64,000 bases of DNA from Streptomyces sp. NBC_01750 (GTDB lineage: Bacteria; Actinomycetota; Actinomycetes; Streptomycetales; Streptomycetaceae): NCBI RefSeq assembly GCF_035918095.1, contig NZ_CP109137.1, positions 2,358,001 to 2,422,000 of the forward strand, written 5' to 3'. The position numbers and the translations under genes are program-made. Under the pieces are notes generated by a model. It was not told where the DNA came from. It saw nothing but the letters and a program-made list of their open reading frames with translations, and searched no databases. Positions 56,755-64,000 of the stretch are shown in pieces (the first letter of the stretch is position 1; each line of letters opens with the position of its first letter).

Positions 56755-57990
56755 CTACTCACCCGCCGGCGCATGCTCGGCGGCCGCCCGTACGTCGATC
56801 TCGCGCCAGAATCCGGCCCGGATCGCATAGCGGTCGTGCTCGTCGATCTGGTCGTCCTTGTGCGCCAGCAGCCCGAAGCGGGCCGCGTACCGCAGCAGTT
56901 CACCGTCGATGCGGTGCGGGATCCGCGGGTACATGGTGGACAGCTTCTGCACATGGCTGGACTCCGGCAGCCGTTCCATCCAGCGCCGGGCGAACACCTG
57001 TCCGACCTCGAAGGGGTCGCCGCCGACCGTGGTGATGTCCTCCTCGCGGTCGGCCCAGCGCTGCTCGGCGCTGGTGAGCTGGGCCAGTGTCGGCAGCGAC
57101 GCGGTCTCCGCCGGTTCGCCCAGCGCGCCGCCGTTGCCACCGGGGCGCTCGACCCAGCCCTTGTCGGAGGACCAGCGCAGGGTGGCGCTCGTCGGCTGCG
57201 GTCCGGTGAGCGGGCTCGGCGCGCGCAGGCTCGCCAGGTCCTTGGGGGTGGGGACGCCCTTGGTGGAGGCGGTGACCGGAGCCTCGACGCCGTTCTCGGA
57301 GGTCGCGGGCTGCGATCCGTTGTGTACGGCCTCGGCCGACCGCTCCTGCGAAGCGGCGAGCGCCGACTCGGGCAGCGGCGCGGAGAGGATCGCCGCGATC
57401 TCGGGGCGGGGCACGGGCGGCGGCGCGCAGATGCCGGTGAGCTCCTTGGGTCGCACGGCCCTGGTGATCCACACCCGGTCCAGCACCCGCCGCTCGTCGG
57501 CCTCGGCGACCAGATCCTCGGACTGGTTGTAGTCGCCGTCGGCGGCCTGCACCGCCCAGAGATGCACGGCCACGCCGTGCTCCTTGGCGGACATCAGCCC
57601 GGGGAGCAGGTCTCCGTCCCCGGTCACCAGCACGACGTCCGAGCAAGCGCGATTTCTGGCCAGCTCGGTGAGCTCGGCGTGCATGGCCGCGTCCACGCCC
57701 TTCTGCGCCCAGCGGCCGTCGCTGCGGGTCAGTGCGCCGAGCCTGACCGTCACCCGCGGCATGACGCGCAGCCGCCGGTGCTCCGGCTGCGGTACGCGGT
57801 CGGGGGCGCCGTCGAACCAGTAGATACGCAACAACGGTCGCTGGGTATCGGCTTCGGCGAGGTCGCGCAGGCCCTGGATGAGGGCGGCGTGGTCGACGGT
57901 GATCCGGGAACGCGCCGGTTCTCCGGCGAGAAGGCTCGCGGCAGCGCCCAGTAGATATCCGGCGTCCACCAGGACAACGCAGCGGTCCAC
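56755..57990 (-). CDS. NYN-domain (PIN-like nuclease) protein
   Basis: A protein of about 411 aa. The N-terminal NYN/LabA-like domain (residues 1-190) has the acidic residues of a PIN-like nuclease: VVLVDAGYLLGAAASLL, RIYWFDGAPDRVP, VDAAMHAELTEL and DVVLVTGDGDLLPGLMSAKEHG. The middle is a Pro/Ser-rich linker and the C-terminal ~110 residues (from about SAEQRWADREEDITTVGGDP) form a separate helical domain of unknown role. GTG 57990 is chosen because AAAGAGGG lies 8 bases upstream; GTG 57999 abuts that site. Probably an RNase or RNA-binding factor. Confidence 0.85.
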   Translation of the reverse strand: MDRCVVLVDAGYLLGAAASLLAGEPARSRITVDHAALIQGLRDLAEADTQRPLLRIYWFDGAPDRVPQPEHRRLRVMPRVTVRLGALTRSDGRWAQKGVDAAMHAELTELARNRACSDVVLVTGDGDLLPGLMSAKEHGVAVHLWAVQAADGDYNQSEDLVAEADERRVLDRVWITRAVRPKELTGICAPPPVPRPEIAAILSAPLPESALAASQERSAEAVHNGSQPATSENGVEAPVTASTKGVPTPKDLASLRAPSPLTGPQPTSATLRWSSDKGWVERPGGNGGALGEPAETASLPTLAQLTSAEQRWADREEDITTVGGDPFEVGQVFARRWMERLPESSHVQKLSTMYPRIPHRIDGELLRYAARFGLLAHKDDQIDEHDRYAIRAGFWREIDVRAAAEHAPAGE

Positions 57991-58240
57991 GCGTTCCACC
58001 CTCTTTCGGGAACTTCGGGATCGGGGAAGGTTCCGGATCGGGGATTGTTCCGGGTTTCCTTGGAGTCTGCCCGACCACGGGAGGGTTAACGGCCGGAACT
58101 CGATCATCGGCGTGGCGGAACGCGGCACATGGCGCGACATGGGCCCTTTACCCACCGCAATGATCCAAAATGCGGCAGTTCTGCCGGTATGTGAGTCTGA
58201 CAGCGGCCCTGGCCCCGAGAAATCCCACAGGAGGCACACC

Positions 58241-58423
58241 ATGGCCAAGAACAAGAACCGCAAGCAGAGCAGCCAGCAGCAGGACCGCCCCTCCGCCGCC
58301 GAGCACGGTGGCGAGCAGGCCAAGTCCACCGCCTACGAGTCCCATGCGCAGCCGCAGTCGCAGGCCCAGGGAAGTCCGGCGGATGTTGCCCGTAAACACC
58401 AGCGGCGCTTCGGCCACAACTGA
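58241..58423 (+). CDS. 60-aa hydrophilic hypothetical protein
   Basis: Starts MAKNKNRKQSSQQQDRPSA with AGGAGG 6 bases upstream of the ATG, and ends ARKHQRRFGHN. It is rich in Gln/Ser/Ala/Lys with no predicted fold, signal peptide or membrane part. Small proteins with the same ends are widespread in Streptomyces by memory; the function is unknown. It is followed by a very strong terminator. The 241 bases upstream (58000-58240) should hold its promoter and that of the NYN gene. Confidence 0.82.
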   Translation: MAKNKNRKQSSQQQDRPSAAEHGGEQAKSTAYESHAQPQSQAQGSPADVARKHQRRFGHN

Positions 58424-58438
58424 TCGCGCAGCAAAGCC

Positions 58439-58476
58439 GCAAGGGGCGCGCCCGTGACGACGGGCGCGCCCCTTGC
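58439..58476. terminator. 17-bp perfect bidirectional terminator between the 60-aa gene and dnaE
   Basis: GCAAGGGGCGCGCCCGT (58439-58455) is exactly complementary to 58460-58476 across the loop GACG. It separates the convergent genes ending at 58423 (+) and 58528 (-). It is the strongest hairpin I noticed in the window. Confidence 0.94.
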
Positions 58477-58527
58477 GCGTGTATGGCCTTCGCGTGTGCC
58501 CTCTGCGCGTGTGCCTCTGTACCCGAA

Positions 58528-61500
58528 CTAGCCGGCCAGGCAGGACGGGCCGAGCAGCACCTTCAGATCGCCGAAGAGAGCCGGGTCCGGCTGGACTCGG
58601 TGCCGGTCGAGCCGGAGCACCGTGGTCTTGCGGGGGCCCTGCAGCTTGATCCTCACCTCGGTGTTGCCCCTGTGATGGCTGAGGATCTCACCGAGCCTGC
58701 TGATCATCGGCGGGGTGACCTTCACCGTCGGAATGGTGACGACCACCGGGGCGTTGGTCCCTGCCGAGGAGATGTCGGGGACCTGCATTTCCATGGCGAC
58801 GAGGCGCGGGATGTCCTCGCGCTTGTCGAGCCGTCCCTTGACGAACACCACGGTGTCCTCGACGAGCTGGGTCGACACCAGTTGGTACGTCGCCGGGAAG
58901 AACATGCACTCGATGGAGCCGGCCAGGTCCTCCACGGTCGCGATCGCCCAGGCGTTGCCCTGCTTGGTCATCTTCCGCTGCAGGCCGGAGATGATGCCAC
59001 CGATGGTGACGACCGCACCGTCCGCATGCTCACCGCCGGTGAGCTGGGAGATCGCGGCATCCGTCTTGTCGCTCAGGACATGCTCGATACCGAAGAGCGG
59101 ATGGTCGGAGACGTAGAGACCGAGCATCTCGCGCTCCTGCGCGAGCAGATACGACTTGTCCCACTCGATGTCGGAGAACTCGACGTCGAGGCCGAAGCCC
59201 GGCTCGCTGCTGTCCTCCTCGCCCATCCCGCCGAAGAGGTCGAACTGGCCCTCGGCCTCCTTGCGCTTGACCGCGACCACGTTGTCGATCATCGGTTCGT
59301 GGTGCGCGACCAGGCCCTTGCGGGTGTGGCCCATCTCGTCGAAGGCCCCGGCCTTGATGAGCGATTCGACTGTTCGCTTGTTGCACACGACCGCCTCGAC
59401 CTTGTCGAGGAAGTCCGGGAAGGTCGCGTACTTCCCCTTCGACTTACGGCAGCGGATGATCGAGTCGACGACGTTCGTGCCGACGTTCCGGACGGCGGAG
59501 AGACCGAAGAGGATCACATCGTCGCCCTGGGCCGCGAAGTTGGACTGCGACTCGTTCACATTGGGCGGCAGCACCTTGATGCCCATGCGGCGGCACTCGT
59601 TCAGATAGACCGCGGACTTGTCCTTGTCGTCCTTGACCGAGGTGAGCAGCGCGGCCATGTACTCGGCCGGGTAGTTGGCCTTGAGATATGCGGTCCAGTA
59701 GGTGACCAGTCCGTACGCGGAGGAGTGCGCCTTGTTGAAGGCGTATCCGGCGAAGGGGACGAGCACGTCCCACAGGGCCTGGATGGCCTGGTCACTGAAG
59801 CCGTTCTTCTTGGCGCCGGCCTGGAAGAGGACGAAGTTCTTCGCCAGCTCGTCGGCCTTCTTCTTGCCCATCACGCGGCGGAGGATGTCGGCCTCGCCGA
59901 GCGAGTACCCCGCGATGATCTGGGCGGCCTTCTGCACCTGCTCCTGATAGACGATCAGGCCGTAGGTGAGGCCGAGGACCTCCTTGAGCGGCTCCTCCAG
60001 CTCCGGGTGGATCGGAGTGATCTCCTGCTGCCCGTTCTTGCGCAGCGCGTAGTTCGTGTGGGAGTTCATGCCCATCGGGCCCGGACGGTACAGGGCCGAA
60101 ACGGCGGAAATATCCTCGAAGTTGTCGGGCTTCATCAGCCGCAGCAGCGAACGCATCGGGCCGCCGTCGAACTGGAAGACGCCGAGCGTGTCACCGCGGC
60201 AGAGCAGTTCGTACGTCGTGGGGTCGTCCAGCGGGAGCGCGAGCAGGTCGAGCTCGACGCCCTTGTTCGCCTTCACCATCTTGACGGCGTCGTCCATGAT
60301 GGTCAGGTTCCGCAGGCCCAGGAAGTCCATCTTCAGCAGGCCGAGCGACTCACAGCTCGGGTAGTCCCACTGCGTGATGGTCACGCCGTCGGTGTGCCTG
60401 ACCCAGACCGGGACATGATCGGTGATCGTCTCGCTGGACATGATCACGCCGGCCGCGTGCACACCCATCTGCCGGACCAGGCCCTCGACGCCCTTGGCGG
60501 TGTCGATGACCTTCTTCACGTCCGGCTCGTTCTCGTACATCCCGCGGATCTCGCCGGCCTCGCTGAAGCGCGGGTGCTTCGGGTCGGTGATGCCGTTGAG
60601 GTCGATGCCCTTGCCGAGGACGTCGGCGGGCATCGCCTTGGTGAGCCTGTCGCCCATCGCGTACGGGTAGCCGAGCACCCGCGCGGAGTCCTTGATGGCG
60701 TTCTTGGCCTTGATCTTGCCGTACGTACCGATCATGGCGACCTTGTCGGCGCCGTACTTCTCGGTGACGTACCTGATCACCTCACCACGCCGACGCTCGT
60801 CGAAGTCGATGTCGACATCGGGCATGGAGATGCGCTCGGGGTTGAGGAAGCGCTCGAAGATCAGGCCGTGCTCGATCGGGTCGAGGTCGGTGATGCCCAT
60901 GGCGTACGCGACGATCGAGCCGGCCGCGGAGCCCCGGCCCGGGCCCACCGCGATGCCGTTGTTCTTGGCCCACATGATGAAGTCGGCGACCACGAGGAAG
61001 TACCCCGGGAAGCCCATGTCGATGATGATGCCCATCTCGTACTCAACCTGCTTGAGCCGGTCGTCCGGGATGCCGCCGGGGTAGCGCCGGGCCATGCCGC
61101 GCATGGTCTCCTCGCGGAACCAGGTCACCTCGGTGTAGCCCTCGGGCACCTCGAACTTCGGCATCAGGTTGCGCTCTTCGAACCACCCCTCGGTGTCGAT
61201 CTGCTGCGCGACCAGGAGGGTGTTGGCGCACCCTTCCTGCCAGGCCTCCGAGGAGTCCACGGCGTACATCTCGTCCGTGGACTTGAGGTAGTAGCCGGTG
61301 CCGTCGAAGCGGAAGCGGTCCGGGTCCGAGAGGTTCTTGCCGGTCTGGATGCAGAGCAGGGCGTCATGCGCGCCGGCCTCGTGCGCGTAGGTGTAGTGCG
61401 AGTCGTTGGTGACGATCGGCGGGATGCCGAGCTTCTTGCCGATCTCCAGGAGGCCGTCGCGGACCCGGCGCTCGATCTCGATGCCGTGGTCCATCAGCTC

Positions 61501-62067
61501 CAGGAAGTACTTGTCCTTGCCGAAGATGTCCTGGTACTCGGATGCCGCCTTGAGCGCCTCGTCGAACTGGCCGAGGCGCAGCCGCGTCTGGAGCTCGCCC
61601 GACGGGCAGCCGGTGGAGGCGATGAGCCCCTCCGACCACTGGGCGATGGTCTCCTTGTCCATCCGCGGCCACTTCTGCAGCCAGCCCTCGGCGTACGCGT
61701 CGGAGGAGAGCCGGAAGAGGTTGTGCAGACCGGTCCTGTTGGCCGCCCAGATCGTCTTGTGGGTGTAGCCACCGGAACCGGAGACGTCGTCCCGCTTCTG
61801 GTGCGGCTGACCCCACTGGATCTTCCGCTTGTTCCGCCGGGACTCGGGGGCGACGTACGCCTCGATGCCGATGATCGGCGTGACGCCCGCCTTCTTGGCC
61901 TGATGGAAGAAGTCGTACGCGCCGTGGAGGTTGCCATGGTCGGTCATGGCGATGTGCGACATGCCCATCTCGTTGCAGGCGTCGAACATGTCCTTGAGCC
62001 GCGCGGCACCGTCCAGCAGGGAGTACTGGGTGTGGACGTGAAGGTGCGTAAAAGGCGGCTTGGTCAC
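58528..62067 (-). CDS. dnaE: DNA polymerase III alpha subunit
   Basis: A 1179-aa replicative polymerase of the DnaE1 type. PHP domain at the N terminus (FTHLHVHTQYSLLDGA; MTDHGNLHGAYDF), where most metal ligands are conserved. The palm has Asp417 and Asp419 in SMPDVDIDFDERRRG. The (HhH)2, beta-clamp and OB-fold regions follow (IGGIISGLQRKMTKQGNAWA for the OB fold). It copies the chromosome in the Pol III holoenzyme. The ATG at 62067 is divergent from the DUF2252 gene across 196 bases. Confidence 0.97.
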   Translation of the reverse strand: MTKPPFTHLHVHTQYSLLDGAARLKDMFDACNEMGMSHIAMTDHGNLHGAYDFFHQAKKAGVTPIIGIEAYVAPESRRNKRKIQWGQPHQKRDDVSGSGGYTHKTIWAANRTGLHNLFRLSSDAYAEGWLQKWPRMDKETIAQWSEGLIASTGCPSGELQTRLRLGQFDEALKAASEYQDIFGKDKYFLELMDHGIEIERRVRDGLLEIGKKLGIPPIVTNDSHYTYAHEAGAHDALLCIQTGKNLSDPDRFRFDGTGYYLKSTDEMYAVDSSEAWQEGCANTLLVAQQIDTEGWFEERNLMPKFEVPEGYTEVTWFREETMRGMARRYPGGIPDDRLKQVEYEMGIIIDMGFPGYFLVVADFIMWAKNNGIAVGPGRGSAAGSIVAYAMGITDLDPIEHGLIFERFLNPERISMPDVDIDFDERRRGEVIRYVTEKYGADKVAMIGTYGKIKAKNAIKDSARVLGYPYAMGDRLTKAMPADVLGKGIDLNGITDPKHPRFSEAGEIRGMYENEPDVKKVIDTAKGVEGLVRQMGVHAAGVIMSSETITDHVPVWVRHTDGVTITQWDYPSCESLGLLKMDFLGLRNLTIMDDAVKMVKANKGVELDLLALPLDDPTTYELLCRGDTLGVFQFDGGPMRSLLRLMKPDNFEDISAVSALYRPGPMGMNSHTNYALRKNGQQEITPIHPELEEPLKEVLGLTYGLIVYQEQVQKAAQIIAGYSLGEADILRRVMGKKKADELAKNFVLFQAGAKKNGFSDQAIQALWDVLVPFAGYAFNKAHSSAYGLVTYWTAYLKANYPAEYMAALLTSVKDDKDKSAVYLNECRRMGIKVLPPNVNESQSNFAAQGDDVILFGLSAVRNVGTNVVDSIIRCRKSKGKYATFPDFLDKVEAVVCNKRTVESLIKAGAFDEMGHTRKGLVAHHEPMIDNVVAVKRKEAEGQFDLFGGMGEEDSSEPGFGLDVEFSDIEWDKSYLLAQEREMLGLYVSDHPLFGIEHVLSDKTDAAISQLTGGEHADGAVVTIGGIISGLQRKMTKQGNAWAIATVEDLAGSIECMFFPATYQLVSTQLVEDTVVFVKGRLDKREDIPRLVAMEMQVPDISSAGTNAPVVVTIPTVKVTPPMISRLGEILSHHRGNTEVRIKLQGPRKTTVLRLDRHRVQPDPALFGDLKVLLGPSCLAG

Positions 62068-62263
62068 GGCGGAGTGCCTCCGGAGAACGGTGGACGACAG
62101 GCTGCGGACAGTCTGGGGGGACAGCCTGGAAGTCTACGTCTCCGCACTGACAGTGGGCGGGCACTCCCGGGTACCGTCGTCCGTTGAAGGGGCGGAACTG
62201 CCCTCCCCCTCGCCACCGCTGGGGGGACCCCCACGTTCGTCATGCACCAGGAGGCACCCAGCG

Positions 62264-63598
62264 ATGTCGGTACCGCGACCCGCCGAGGTCACAGCTGAAG
62301 AGCGCGGTGAGCAGATTCTCACCGTTTTCGACACCGCGTTCGGCGAGCTTCTGGCCGCCGACCCGGCCGCGTTCCGGGTCAAGTTCCGGAAGATGGCCGC
62401 CTCGGCCTTCGCCTTCTACCGCGGCACCGCCTGCCTGTTCTACAACGACCTGGAGCAGGAACAGCACGGCGGACCGTTCCTCGACGACCGCACCGGCCGG
62501 GTGTGGATCCACGGCGACCTGCACGCCGAGAACTTCGGCACGTACATGGACGCCAACGGCCGGCTGATCTTCAACGTCAATGACTTCGACGAGGCGTACG
62601 TCGGCCCCTTCACCTGGGACCTGAAGCGGCTGTCCGCCTCGCTGGCGCTGGTCGGCTACACCAAGGCGCTCAGCGACGAGCAGATCACCGAGCTGGTGAG
62701 GATCTACGCCGCCGCCTACCGCGAGCGCATCCACGCCCTGGCCACCGGCGCCAAGAACGACGAGGTGCCGCCCTTCACGCTGGACACCGCCGAGGGCCCC
62801 CTGCTCGAGGTGCTGCGCGACGCCCGCTCACTCACACGCTTCTCGCTGCTGGACTCGATGACCGAGATCCGTGACTTCGAGCGGCGTTTCGCGCCCGGCG
62901 GCGGCTCCATCGAGCTGGACGCGGCCACCCGCTACAAGGTGCTCGCCGCCTTCGACGGCTATCTGGAGACCCTTCCCGAATCCAGCCTGACCAGGCCCGA
63001 CTCGTACCGGGTCAAGGACGTCGTGGGGCGGCGTGGCATCGGCATCGGCTCGGCGGGCCTGCCCTCGTACAACATCCTGCTCGAGGGCAACAGCGACGCC
63101 CTCGAGAACGACGTCGTGATCTATATGAAGCAGGCACAGACCCCGGCGGTCTCCCGGCACATCACCGACGCCACCGTGCGTGAGTACTTCCAGCACGAGG
63201 GTCACCGCACGGTGATCTCGCAGCGCGCGCTCCAGGACCATGCCGACCCGTGGCTGGGCTGGACCGAGCTGGACGGCTCGGGCCAGCTGGTGGCCGAGGT
63301 CTCGCCTTACGCGGTGGATCTGGACTGGTCGGACATCGACGACCCGGAGGAGATCGCGGCGGTCGTCGCCGACCTCGGCCGGGCGACGGCCACGATGCAC
63401 GGCGCGGCGGACGAGGAGAGCGGTCACTCGCTGGTGCCGTTCTCGACGGAGCGGGCCATCGACGCGGCGATCGCGGCCGACGAGGACGGCTTCGGCGAGC
63501 TGCTGGTGGAGTTCGCGCACCGCTACGGCGCGCGGGCGCGGGCGGACCACCAGATCTTCGTGGACCTCTTCCGTAACGGAAGGATTCCGGGTCTCTAG
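62264..63598 (+). CDS. DUF2252 protein (kinase-like fold)
   Basis: A 444-aa DUF2252 protein. The conserved block IHGDLHAENFGTYMDANGRL followed by FNVNDFDEAYVGPFTWDLKRL resembles the catalytic and metal-binding loops of aminoglycoside-phosphotransferase/HipA-type kinases (HGDLHxxN; NDFD). KFRKMAASAFAFYRGTA is the family's N-terminal hallmark. Whether it phosphorylates anything is untested to my knowledge. ATG 62264 has AGGAGG 9 bases upstream. Confidence 0.88.
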   Translation: MSVPRPAEVTAEERGEQILTVFDTAFGELLAADPAAFRVKFRKMAASAFAFYRGTACLFYNDLEQEQHGGPFLDDRTGRVWIHGDLHAENFGTYMDANGRLIFNVNDFDEAYVGPFTWDLKRLSASLALVGYTKALSDEQITELVRIYAAAYRERIHALATGAKNDEVPPFTLDTAEGPLLEVLRDARSLTRFSLLDSMTEIRDFERRFAPGGGSIELDAATRYKVLAAFDGYLETLPESSLTRPDSYRVKDVVGRRGIGIGSAGLPSYNILLEGNSDALENDVVIYMKQAQTPAVSRHITDATVREYFQHEGHRTVISQRALQDHADPWLGWTELDGSGQLVAEVSPYAVDLDWSDIDDPEEIAAVVADLGRATATMHGAADEESGHSLVPFSTERAIDAAIAADEDGFGELLVEFAHRYGARARADHQIFVDLFRNGRIPGL

Positions 63599-63690
63599 GG
63601 CCGGCCGGATCCCGACGGGGTCCGGGCCCGGTCCCTGCCCGGTCCGGGCGGGGCGCAGGCCGGGTCCTTAGGGGGCGTTTACACGGACGC

Positions 63691-64000
63691 ATGGGACACT
63701 CCCCGGTGATGGACATGGGCGAGACGCGGCTCAGGGGGCTGCGGGCAGCGATCTTCACGGCACTGGTCGTGACGCTGTCCGCCGCTTCCCATGTGTTGCT
63801 GTCGCGGGTCCCGCTGCAGCTGACGACCGTCGCCGGACTCGCGGCGGGAGTCTTCGCCGTCGCATACGCGCTGTGCGGCCGGGAGCGTGGCTTCTGGCGG
63901 ATCGCGGGCATGCTCGTTCCACTGGAGCTGGCCGCCGACACCGTCTTCACCACCGGCCAGGACGTCTGTTACGGCCCCGGCGGCGGACCGGTCGCCGGTT
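63691..64000 (+). CDS. Membrane protein, cut by the window end
   Basis: An open frame runs from ATG 63691 (or ATG 63709) to the window edge without a stop, 103 codons. It shows two to three hydrophobic segments: AAIFTALVVTLSAASHVLLS, VAGLAAGVFAVAYALC and FWRIAGMLVPLELAADTVF, with a Cys near YGPGGG. It looks like a small polytopic membrane protein of a type common in Streptomyces; the family is not identified. No strong ribosome binding site. Confidence 0.7.
   Translation, partial: MGHSPVMDMGETRLRGLRAAIFTALVVTLSAASHVLLSRVPLQLTTVAGLAAGVFAVAYALCGRERGFWRIAGMLVPLELAADTVFTTGQDVCYGPGGGPVAG

Noticed and set aside
58483..62187. About 1230-codon open frame on the + strand opposite dnaE
   Set aside because: Antisense shadow of dnaE; composition bias only and no recognisable domain.

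Overview
High-GC (about 70%+) chromosomal DNA with strong third-position G/C bias, GTG starts, ATGA/GTGA operon overlaps, mycothiol-type and PriA-type genes and linked his/trp operons. All of this points to Streptomyces (or a very close streptomycete). From memory the gene order gltBD - ADP-ribosylglycohydrolases - lgt - trpAB-M-C - trpE-hisI - his operon - dnaE is that of the S. coelicolor SCO2025-SCO2065 region. I saw no rRNA, tRNA, CRISPR array, prophage or insertion sequence.

Region 1 (1-2 kb): the end of a HEAT-repeat protein, then a tandem secreted RNase Sa-type ribonuclease and barstar-type inhibitor. Region 2 (2.1-14.6 kb): a catabolic island that matches, gene for gene, the actinobacterial KstR2 regulon for the last two rings (C/D) of steroids. 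It holds two SDRs, EchA20, IpdA, IpdB, IpdC, FadA6, the TetR regulator KstR2, IpdF, FadE30 and a partner acyl-CoA dehydrogenase. Two near-identical palindromes sit in its two divergent promoters. A DEAD-box helicase and a cold-shock protein gene are lodged in the middle. Region 3 (14.6-23.9 kb): a PPOX-fold flavoprotein, a HutD/VWA pair, glutamate synthase gltBD and a VIT-type transporter.

Region 4 (24.1-32.2 kb): a seven-gene, fully overlapping operon with four different ADP-ribosylglycohydrolase-fold proteins, a ribokinase-like kinase, a class III CoA-transferase and a CitE-type lyase. Its chemistry is not known to me, and it is my main candidate for an undescribed system.

Region 5 (32.3-49.7 kb): lgt, a DsbA-like protein, trpA-trpB-trpM-trpC, small membrane proteins, trpE-hisI, a frameshifted MFS transporter, and hisD-hisC-hisB-(55-aa membrane protein)-hisH-priA-ridA-hisF. 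PriA serves both histidine and tryptophan pathways, which explains the missing trpF; trpD and trpG are not in this window. Region 6 (49.8-64 kb): a right-handed-repeat membrane protein, a helical-repeat protein, a Lon-N domain protein, YbaK, a 24-residue ribosomal protein bL37, an ABC-2 transporter, an NYN-domain protein, dnaE, a DUF2252 kinase-like protein and the start of a membrane protein.
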